Below, in pieces: positions 45,556 through 52,604 of a DNA stretch of 64,000 nucleotides. Both the position numbers and the translations under genes were made by a program. The stretch covers positions 62,001 to 126,000 of IMG/VR virus record IMGVR_UViG_3300036766_001793. One strand, written 5' to 3'. Source of the stretch: a virus. The stretch's first letter is position 1. Each line of letters opens with the position of its first letter. Under the pieces are notes generated by a model. It made no database searches. It worked only from the letters and a program-made list of their open reading frames with translations, and was not told the origin of the DNA.

Positions 45556-46550
45556 CCGGCCGCCCGCCGGGAGCTGACGGCCGCGACGACCGCCGCCGGG
45601 AAGACCCCCTTGGCCAGAAGGCCGCTGACGAGTATGGCCTCGTCGTGTGAGTAGCTCTTCTGCGAGAGGAGCGGGTCCACCTCGATGTCGATCTCTTGGT
45701 CGCCGAACAGGTCCGCCATCGGGTCGCTCTTCATGGCCTCCACGATGACGTGGTCGTCCTCCGCGGTCACGTCCAGGTCAGAAGCCCCGAGGGCCCTCTC
45801 CACGAGCCTGGTCGCCTTCTCCGCCTCTCCGTCGCTCCTGCCGCGCCCGTAGACCTCGAAGCAATCGTCTCGTGCGCTGATCTCGTACCCCGCGGTGGAC
45901 CTGCCGTCCGCGAGCTTCCTGGCCTGCGGGATCTTGGCGGCGGAAAGGATTTCCCTGATCCTGGCAATGGTGCTCTCGAATGGCTCCTCGACGTCCACCG
46001 TCTGGGAGGTCCTCGGGGTTGGCTTGACCTCTCTGGTGGGGTTGGAGCTGGGCTGCTCGGCGACCACCGCCATCGACCCCGCCCCGCGCTTCGCTCCGGC
46101 CTCCTGGGCGGCCTTCCCGCGGGTGGGAACCTCGAAGAACCTGCCGCCGCGTGGGCCCTCCTGGACGAACACAGACGGCGGGGCCTCCTCCCCCTCGCGC
46201 AGGTACTGGCGCTCCTTCGGGAGCGGGGACCTCTCCCCGGAATCGGTCTCTTTGACGGCGAAGTACTCCTGCTTCGTCTTCTGCCTGGTGAGTGCCGTCG
46301 GATCATGCTCCGGGCCGCCGCGGCGCCCTTGCGCCTTGGCCACGAACCTGGATACCTCCGCCGCCAGATCGACTAGGCTATTGGCATAGCTGTTGGTCAT
46401 CTTGGACTCCCTATCTGACTCCTCGAAGGACTTCCCCTGGTAGCCGTGGGCGTACGCAGCCCTGGCCTGGCGCTGGGCGCCAGCCTCGCTGGGGTACACG
46501 TGTCCGTGCTCGCCCCACTTGTAGCCGCCCTTGACCTTGTGAACTGGCAC
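45552..46550 (-). CDS. GPRGGR-module protein A, 332 aa
   Basis: The N-terminal 42 residues (HKVKGGYKWGEHGHVYPSEA then GAQRQARAAYAHGYQG) form a small motif seen at the start of many phage proteins. The shared module is at about residues 115-142 (RQYLREGEEAPPSVFVQE then GPRGGRFFEVP). The C-terminal half is a mixed domain (RKLADGRSTAGYEISARDD). No enzyme motif is evident. It likely belongs to the virion or its assembly, like the related proteins that share the module. It is coupled to the phosphatase gene. Confidence 0.6.
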   Translation of the reverse strand: MPVHKVKGGYKWGEHGHVYPSEAGAQRQARAAYAHGYQGKSFEESDRESKMTNSYANSLVDLAAEVSRFVAKAQGRRGGPEHDPTALTRQKTKQEYFAVKETDSGERSPLPKERQYLREGEEAPPSVFVQEGPRGGRFFEVPTRGKAAQEAGAKRGAGSMAVVAEQPSSNPTREVKPTPRTSQTVDVEEPFESTIARIREILSAAKIPQARKLADGRSTAGYEISARDDCFEVYGRGRSDGEAEKATRLVERALGASDLDVTAEDDHVIVEAMKSDPMADLFGDQEIDIEVDPLLSQKSYSHDEAILVSGLLAKGVFPAAVVAAVSSRRAAG

Positions 46551-46559
46551 CGTTCTATC

Positions 46560-47558
46560 CTACGCCAGCGCCGGCCTGCCACCAAACCTGCGGGACACCG
46601 AGGTGGCCAGGTCCATCGCGTCCTCCAGCTCTGACTGCGGCGACGGGCCCTCCCGCCTGATGCGCTCCGCCACCAGCCTCACGGTCCCCTCCCATTCCTT
46701 CCGCTGTCCGTGGAGGGTCATGGATCCGCCCTGCGAGAACCAGAGCCGGTCATATTCCTCGGGGTGGTAGGTCTCCATCCAGCTCTCGTAGAACTGGGCC
46801 GGCACCCACCTGTGTACCTGCTCGCGGCACTCGAGCTCGGCCCTGTCGGCTTCCTTCATCTTCTGGTAGGTTCGCCCACCGAGGCCCCAGTGGTCCCAGG
46901 GGAAGTCCATCCACTTGCCTCCGCCGGCTGGCTCCCACCCGTCCTTGAAGACGAGCTCCCTGGAATCGAGGTCATCGAGGATGGCCATTCCGTACTGGCC
47001 GTCGCTGAACTCGGCGACTGCGGCCACGTCCCTGCTCAGGTATCTCTGGACAGCCGCTCTCTGCCTGTCCCTCATGCCCCTGACGAACGGCGCGTACCGG
47101 CCGTCGTCCCGCCCCATCGCCTTGCCGGCGGCCTTAGCGACCTTCCCGCCGCCTCTGACGGCTATCGGCCTGGCTTCGAGCTCCATGAGCTCCCCCGCCG
47201 ACAGGTCGCGCGGTCTCGGTTCCCTCCTGAGCTCGAGCTTGGCCCTCGCCCTCGCCGCCTTCCGCCGCCCCGCAGTCCACTCCCTGTGGGCGTCGCTGCC
47301 GTCGGGAACGAAGAAGCGCCCACCGCGCTGGCCGGTCTGGACGTCCGCCCCCTGTGGGCCCTCCTCACCCTCGCGGAGGTACGTGCGGCGGCCGTCCTCT
47401 GGCGCCGCCTTCTCCTCCAGGGTGGCGCCCTCACGGATCTCCCTGATGGCCGCCACCATGTCAGAGTCGTCATTGAGGTCGTATTCGGAGTCGTCGGAAG
47501 CCCACGGCACGACCCCCCTGGGAAGCTGGATCGGGACCGGTCGGTCAGGCATCGCCAC
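46560..47558 (-). CDS. GPRGGR-module protein B, 332 aa
   Basis: The module is at about residues 59-86 (TYLREGEEGPQGADVQTG then QRGGRFFVPDG); the Pro is replaced by Gln. It is followed by a basic helical part (ARARAKLELRREPRPRDL) and a domain with aromatic content (GGGKWMDFPWDHWGLGGRTY; YESWMETYHPEEYDRLWF). Function unknown. It overlaps its neighbour upstream by 14 nt. Confidence 0.6.
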   Translation of the reverse strand: MAMPDRPVPIQLPRGVVPWASDDSEYDLNDDSDMVAAIREIREGATLEEKAAPEDGRRTYLREGEEGPQGADVQTGQRGGRFFVPDGSDAHREWTAGRRKAARARAKLELRREPRPRDLSAGELMELEARPIAVRGGGKVAKAAGKAMGRDDGRYAPFVRGMRDRQRAAVQRYLSRDVAAVAEFSDGQYGMAILDDLDSRELVFKDGWEPAGGGKWMDFPWDHWGLGGRTYQKMKEADRAELECREQVHRWVPAQFYESWMETYHPEEYDRLWFSQGGSMTLHGQRKEWEGTVRLVAERIRREGPSPQSELEDAMDLATSVSRRFGGRPALA

Positions 47559-49041
47559 CCCTTCCCCTCTCGTAGTACCTCTGCCCTATAGCGTACCCGG
47601 GGGACCCCTCCTCGAGGCTCTTGGCCCCGTCCCAGTCGTCGACGTAGTCGCTGAGGAGGAACGCCTTGCCGAGGTGCCCGCTCCCCTGCTTAGATTTGGT
47701 GCTCCAGGCGTGCTCCTTACCGTCGTCCAGGGCCGCAAAGTCCCATGCATGCTCCAGCCCGCCGTTCTCCCTCGAGAGCCTCTCGAACCTCGCGGCGTCT
47801 GAGTTGGCAAGCACCTGGCGCATCCCCTGCGACCCGAGAACCATCCTCTCGTCTCCCATCCTCACCACGTAGTGGTTTGGTCCCTCGATGCCGACGACCT
47901 CGCCATCGCCATGCTGGCTGTCAAACCTGGCGCCGACGGCTGGCTTGGTCGCGAGGTACCCCCTCAGCCGGCCCCTCATCTCCTCGGCCGCGCGGGAGCC
48001 TCTGAAGTCGTAGCCTTGGAGGGCCCACACGTATTTCCCCACGTCTATGTCGGCGTTCAGGTAGATGGAGGTGAGGCCGGCCGCCCTGTAGCTCTCCTCG
48101 GCCCTCTCGTTCAGCCTGGCGGCGAGCCCGCGGCCCTGGTGCTCGGAGGAGATCACGAAGGTGTCGTGCTCCACGGACCCGTCCGCGTTGAACGACCTCA
48201 GCATCGTGCCGACGTCCCTGCCAGTCTCCGGGTCGGTGATTGTGAACCGGACCTTCACGAACTCGTTCCCGCGCTCATCCACCTCGGCGCGGACTGAGAC
48301 CCCGGCCCCTCCATACAGCCTGGAGAAGTCCGCCGGGCTGCCGCGCTCTATCAGGTCCTCGAACCGCATGGAGGCCCTCGCCTGGATCTCGGCCCTGCCA
48401 GACTGGAGGGCGGAGCGGATCTGGTCCTCCGGGATCTCAGCGTCCCCGTCTGGGCCGCGAATCAGGGCCAAGCCCTCACGGACGTCGAGCACGTCGAACC
48501 GCTTCCCGCCGACGCTGATGGTCTCCCCGACGAGGTCGTTCCCGACGCCGTCGCCGTCGTCGTCCTCCATGGAGAGGCGGTCGTCGATCGAAGCCTCGTC
48601 CTCCACCGAGACCGCCCCGCTGCTGAGGTTCTTCACCTCGTACAGGCCGTTGCCTATGGCGCGCTGGACGCGGTAGACCTCCCCGCCGCCGACCCACTCA
48701 GCACCTGTGTAGTCGTCCCCCGGGTCGTCCTCCTCGTCTGGGGCCTGGGTGATCGTCCCCGCTGACGCCATGGCCACCACGTCCTCCCTGGGCACCCCGT
48801 CGTAGACCCTGCCGTCGTCCCTGAGCAGGACCCACGTGCCGTCGGCCGCCTCGTCCACGACCGTGAAGGACCTGCCGTTGGGGTCGTCCCACGCGAGGCC
48901 TGAAAGCCCTCCGGAGAGGCTGGTGGCCACCTCGCTGGTCTCGTAGTAGAGGCCTCCGCGCGGGCCCTCCTCCACCGTGGTGCCCGTGGGAGCCTCACCT
49001 GGGTCGTCCACGTATGTCTTTGGTTCGTCCAGATGCACCAT
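47545..49041 (-). CDS. GPRGGR-module protein C with GNAT-like acetyltransferase domain
   Basis: The ATG at 49041 is chosen because a longer in-frame start at 49080 would begin inside the terminator hairpin. The 498-residue product opens with EPKTYVDDPGEAPTGTTVEE then GPRGGLYYETS. A GNAT-like core lies at about residues 280-360: VEHDTFVISSEHQGRGLAAR (motif A, QGRGLA), then the helix LNERAEESYRAAGLTSIYLN and ALQGYDFRG. A similar GNAT arrangement is found in some phage virion-associated proteins. The N-terminal half holds small beta units (TWVLLRDDGRVYDGVPRED). Substrate unknown. Confidence 0.65.
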   Translation of the reverse strand: MVHLDEPKTYVDDPGEAPTGTTVEEGPRGGLYYETSEVATSLSGGLSGLAWDDPNGRSFTVVDEAADGTWVLLRDDGRVYDGVPREDVVAMASAGTITQAPDEEDDPGDDYTGAEWVGGGEVYRVQRAIGNGLYEVKNLSSGAVSVEDEASIDDRLSMEDDDGDGVGNDLVGETISVGGKRFDVLDVREGLALIRGPDGDAEIPEDQIRSALQSGRAEIQARASMRFEDLIERGSPADFSRLYGGAGVSVRAEVDERGNEFVKVRFTITDPETGRDVGTMLRSFNADGSVEHDTFVISSEHQGRGLAARLNERAEESYRAAGLTSIYLNADIDVGKYVWALQGYDFRGSRAAEEMRGRLRGYLATKPAVGARFDSQHGDGEVVGIEGPNHYVVRMGDERMVLGSQGMRQVLANSDAARFERLSRENGGLEHAWDFAALDDGKEHAWSTKSKQGSGHLGKAFLLSDYVDDWDGAKSLEEGSPGYAIGQRYYERGRGGDA

Positions 49042-49062
49042 CACATCATCCTGCCGAGGGCT

Positions 49063-49096
49063 AAAAAAGGGGGCCCCCACCGTGGCGGGGCCCCCT
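49063..49096 (-). terminator. Intrinsic terminator after the surface-protein gene
   Basis: On the minus strand AGGGGGCCCC... folds with GGGGCCCCCT, followed by TTTTTT. It is the clearest rho-independent terminator in the window and ends the unit holding the secreted protein (stop at 49117). Confidence 0.92.
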
Positions 49097-49116
49097 CTGG
49101 TCTGAGGACCAGCCTA

Positions 49117-51771
49117 CTAGATCCGCTTGGACCGCGCGGTGCCGGCCACTGCCGCCAGGGCCAGGGCCAGAACGAACGTCAGGAGGACGAAGTCACCGAG
49201 GCCGACACCGCCGCCTCCAGCTTGCGGCGTCTGGCCGCCGTTGCCGGTGTTAGGGGCGATGGGGGTTGGCGGCGCGCCGACCGAGCGAGGGGTCGGAGGC
49301 GCCTGAGTCGGGGTCGCGTTGCCAGCCGGCGGCGGGATGGCCGTCGGCGGCGTTGCGGTCGCCGTCGGCGACGCCTGGGCAGGAGCGGTCGGGGTGACGG
49401 CCGGCCCGCAGCCGATCAAGCACCCTGGCTCGTTCTTGACGTTGGTGAAGAACAGCGTCTGGACGCCGTCCGGCGAGGCGAAGACCGCAGTCTGGACCGG
49501 GCTGAGGGCTGTCCACCCAGGCGCGCCCGCCTCGGCGACGGTGTAAACGCACCCGGCCACCAGGTCCATGGGGCCGAAGACGACGTTGCCGCCGACATCG
49601 GTGACCTTGGACCCGGAGGCCCCGCACCCGCTGATGGTGAACACCCAGCCCTGGCCGTTGAAGCTGCCTGCGCCGGATGTCTCCGTCTTGTGGGCGTTGA
49701 GCGTCACGAACGCCCGCCGGTGGGTATTGGTGACGGTCGCGGAGGCCGCGCCGCCAGATGTCACGCTGACGCTGACCCCGCTTCCGGACACGGTCCAGTC
49801 AGGGCCGGGGTCGCTCTCGGCCACCGCGTAGGTGCCCGGAAGGAGGCCGGTGAAGACGCGGACCTGGCCCGCGGTGTACTGGTCGCACTCGCTGAGCGAC
49901 GGCCCGCTGACGCAGATCCGGAAGCTCGCGCTCGGGCTCGCCGGCCAGTTTTGCCAGTTGACCGTCTTGCCCACCTGAAGGCTGCCCTTCGGCAGGTGGC
50001 AAGTGACGACGACGAACGCGTCGGCATGCTCGGACGACTCGCCGAAGTACACCGTGGCGGTGTTCTGACGAACCACCGAGCCGGTCAGGCTCTGCGGGTT
50101 GTACTCGATGCCCTCGCAGGTGCGGGCCACCTCGTACTGGAAAGTCCGGGTCCCGGAGACGCCGGTGTTCGGGCCGCCTGGGTTGCTGTCTGTGACCGCG
50201 GCGGTCGCGTTGATCTGCCTGCCGGCGACGAATTGAATCGGCGCCTGAGCCGACGCCGACTCGCCCTGGCCGAAGCCGACTGTGGCAACGTTCAGGAACT
50301 GGTCGGCGTTCCCCCTCGTCCCGATGAATGAGCAGACGACCTGGGCCGAGGGCGGGAGGTCGAACGGCACGCCGCCAGGGCACACTACGGTCGCGCCTGG
50401 GTCGGAGACCGAGGTCACGTGGACGTTGTACGTTGCGTTCGGGTTTGTGACCGTGATGGTCCCGTTGAACGCGAAGTTGGAGTTGGTGGGGCCGGTCCGC
50501 GTCACCGTGACGGTGTAGTGGCTCGAGCCGCTGCCGCCGACGCCGAGGTCCAGGGCCGCCTGGTCGACGGACTTGGAGATGCCCCAACCGTAGGTCTGGT
50601 CGTACGTGCCGCCACCGGACTTCTTGGAAACGGCGGGGGCCTTGAGCTGTTCCTGCGGGTCCTGGTTAGTCACTGTGCACGTGATGTCCCCGACGCCGGC
50701 GGGGACGGTGATCTGGTGGCCTGCGTTCGGCGCGAGGCCTGAGTCGCACGCGTACCCGACCAGCGTAAAGCCGGCCGGCCCTGTCTCTCCGAGTGTGTAG
50801 GTGCCACCGATGGCCGCGGCCACGGAAGTGCTCCCGGCGCCGCTGCCGGCCGGGGCCCCGGAGATGGACACCGTGAAGGCGCTGGCCGGAGAGGTGCCCA
50901 GGCTGTGGTCTCCGTGGGCCACGGCCTTGTTCAGGATGAGCTTTCGCGCCGGCGGTGTGGTCTTATTGTAGGCGCAGACGTGGAGGGTGCCCTGCCCGCT
51001 CCATCCGCCGGCGGGGACGTCGGCTGCGGCCGCGAACGGCCCGTTGAACGCGTCTCCGTGCTCGCACTGGCTATTGCCAGGGGCCGGGACGGTGAACCCA
51101 GTCAGCTGATACCCGGCCTTGGCCTGCTCAGTCACCCAGACTTCCTGGTTGGGGGAATCGAGGAGGCCGAGCTGGTGGCCGCTGCCGTAGGACTGGCCTA
51201 CGGCCGATCCGGTGCGCACATCGAAGGTGAACTGCTCCTGGCCGGCTCCTTGATTCTGCCAGTGGCCGCCGTCCCAGAGGTACTTGTGCACCTGGATCTT
51301 GCAGGGGTCGACGGTCACGCGGGCGGTGGCGTCGGAGTCCATGCCGTCGCCCTGGAGGCCGTCGCTGTCGTTTTGGACATCCTTCCTGATGATCCAGCCG
51401 CCGTGTCCGTCACTCTTGGCGTAGTAGAGCTCCGCGAGCACATCCACGTCTGCCGGAGCCGCGTACGTCTTCACGAAGACGTCGTTTGTGTCGACGGCGA
51501 TGAACGCCGGGCCGCCGCGCAAAGTGTACTGACCGTTCCCGTGGGGCCTGTCATAAAAGTACAGGATGCGCCCAGGGGAGTTGATCTGCACCCCGTTCAC
51601 GTGAGCAGTCCGGCTCCCGCAGGAGCCTGACACCGTGACGGTAGGGCGGTTGGCGAAGGCCGTCCCGAAGAACAGCAACGCCGCGACGGCCGCGAGGAGC
51701 ATCGCTCCGACGCCCCCGGCCACCAGGCCGGCCCGGCGCCGCGGCGACTTGCCGTGTAGGGCAAGCGTCAT
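49117..51771 (-). CDS. Secreted surface protein with DUF11/SpaA-like domains and wall-anchor-like C-terminus
   Basis: The ATG at 51771 (AAAGAGGT upstream) gives 884 residues. A signal peptide follows (SPRRRAGLVAGGVGAMLLAA then VAALLFFGTAFA). Domains include Ig-like SpaA/prealbumin repeats (DQYTAGQVRVFTGLLPGTYA then VAESDPG; CVYTVAEAGAPGWTAL) and a DUF11-like stretch (KSV...SHYTVTVTRTGPTNSNF). A Pro/Thr/Ala linker (TPTAPAQASPTATATPPT) leads to APNTGNGG, a membrane segment (FVLLTFVLALALAAVAG) and a basic tail (ARSKRI). This is the plan of a sortase-sorted or membrane-anchored wall protein. It may change the host cell surface during infection, or derive from a host adhesin. Confidence 0.75.
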   Translation of the reverse strand: MTLALHGKSPRRRAGLVAGGVGAMLLAAVAALLFFGTAFANRPTVTVSGSCGSRTAHVNGVQINSPGRILYFYDRPHGNGQYTLRGGPAFIAVDTNDVFVKTYAAPADVDVLAELYYAKSDGHGGWIIRKDVQNDSDGLQGDGMDSDATARVTVDPCKIQVHKYLWDGGHWQNQGAGQEQFTFDVRTGSAVGQSYGSGHQLGLLDSPNQEVWVTEQAKAGYQLTGFTVPAPGNSQCEHGDAFNGPFAAAADVPAGGWSGQGTLHVCAYNKTTPPARKLILNKAVAHGDHSLGTSPASAFTVSISGAPAGSGAGSTSVAAAIGGTYTLGETGPAGFTLVGYACDSGLAPNAGHQITVPAGVGDITCTVTNQDPQEQLKAPAVSKKSGGGTYDQTYGWGISKSVDQAALDLGVGGSGSSHYTVTVTRTGPTNSNFAFNGTITVTNPNATYNVHVTSVSDPGATVVCPGGVPFDLPPSAQVVCSFIGTRGNADQFLNVATVGFGQGESASAQAPIQFVAGRQINATAAVTDSNPGGPNTGVSGTRTFQYEVARTCEGIEYNPQSLTGSVVRQNTATVYFGESSEHADAFVVVTCHLPKGSLQVGKTVNWQNWPASPSASFRICVSGPSLSECDQYTAGQVRVFTGLLPGTYAVAESDPGPDWTVSGSGVSVSVTSGGAASATVTNTHRRAFVTLNAHKTETSGAGSFNGQGWVFTISGCGASGSKVTDVGGNVVFGPMDLVAGCVYTVAEAGAPGWTALSPVQTAVFASPDGVQTLFFTNVKNEPGCLIGCGPAVTPTAPAQASPTATATPPTAIPPPAGNATPTQAPPTPRSVGAPPTPIAPNTGNGGQTPQAGGGGVGLGDFVLLTFVLALALAAVAGTARSKRI

Positions 51772-51863
51772 GTGTGGTACCTCTTTCCTTGTCTGTGCGC
51801 AGCCGGGCATCGCCCCGGCCCCTCGTCCCCGACGGGGGATTTGATGTCTCTATAGTACCGCGC

Positions 51864-52079
51864 TCAGCGCCTGCCGCGGGCCCGCCTGGACCGCCTGACC
51901 GCGTCGGAAAGCCGCGTGGACTGGGTGCCCCTCACCCTCACCGAGAAGGCGAGCCGGCTCCAGCCCGGGAGGAGCACGAGGTGCGTCCCGGTCCAGGTGG
52001 CGCTCAGCCCGAGCGAGGTAGCCACCCAGTCCGCCCTGGCCAGCCTACCGGCCAGCGTCCTCGACCGCCACGATGTCAT
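51864..52079 (-). CDS. Small basic hypothetical protein, 71 aa
   Basis: The product is strongly basic at the end (DAVRRSRRARGRR) with an amphipathic middle (LVLLPGWSRLAFSVRVRG). It overlaps the upstream gene by 35 nt. A short spacer of about 90 nt follows before the surface-protein start; it contains TATAGTAC but no matching -35 element that I can defend. Confidence 0.5.
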   Translation of the reverse strand: MTSWRSRTLAGRLARADWVATSLGLSATWTGTHLVLLPGWSRLAFSVRVRGTQSTRLSDAVRRSRRARGRR

Positions 52080-52248
52080 ACGGATGGGCTTGAAAATAGC
52101 CTAAACCCTCCCCCCAGAGGATGACCACATCGTCGCTGACGGCCTCCACCCTTGCCACGAGGAGCCTGGACATCCGCCCGTCCCCTCCCCTCGCCCAGAC
52201 GCAGTCCCCCGGGGCCACGTCCTTCGCCGCCACCACCGCGGCCGCCAT
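52045..52248 (-). CDS. Small SH3-like beta-barrel protein, 67 aa
   Basis: The product (VAPGDCVWARGGDGRMSRLL then VARVEAVSDDVVILWGEGLG) reads as a five-strand SH3-like barrel, as used for binding peptides or nucleic acids. The ATG overlaps the stop of the DUF3307-like gene (TGATG). No further function can be given. Confidence 0.5.
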   Translation of the reverse strand: MAAAVVAAKDVAPGDCVWARGGDGRMSRLLVARVEAVSDDVVILWGEGLGYFQAHPYDIVAVEDAGR

Positions 52249-52577
52249 CAGGCGGCCGCCGCGACGCCGACGGCGACCGCGGCCATCACTGTGAGGTGCA
52301 GGGCCTGGTCAGCCCGATAGTCGATGATGTTCCTGACCTTGCCCAGATCGACGGCGAAGTGGCTGACCCCGACCAGCAGCGAGACGACGGCCCACGGGCC
52401 GCCGAGGACGGCCGCGGCCACGCCGGCCGAGCCTGCCTGCACGGCGGCGTGGGCCACGAGCGCCCAAGTCCCCTCGAAGGTTCTGAGGGCTGCGCGCTTG
52501 GCCTCGGCGAGGTACTGGCCCTGGAGCGGGTAGTCCGCCACGAAGTGGGAGAGGGCGAGCGCGAGCAGGAGTTCCAT
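52248..52577 (-). CDS. DUF3307-like integral membrane protein, 109 aa
   Basis: The product has three or four membrane helices. The conserved family features appear: LSHFVADYPLQGQYLAEAKR at the start (H...DxxLQ) and VSHFAVDLGKVRN in the middle (H...D.K). DUF3307 proteins occur in phages and bacteria with unknown role. Close coupling to the two small genes after it suggests a module. A holin-like role is possible but not shown. Confidence 0.7.
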   Translation of the reverse strand: MELLLALALSHFVADYPLQGQYLAEAKRAALRTFEGTWALVAHAAVQAGSAGVAAAVLGGPWAVVSLLVGVSHFAVDLGKVRNIIDYRADQALHLTVMAAVAVGVAAAA

Positions 52578-52604
52578 GCAACCATGGTACCGGGCGTCAG
52601 AAGA

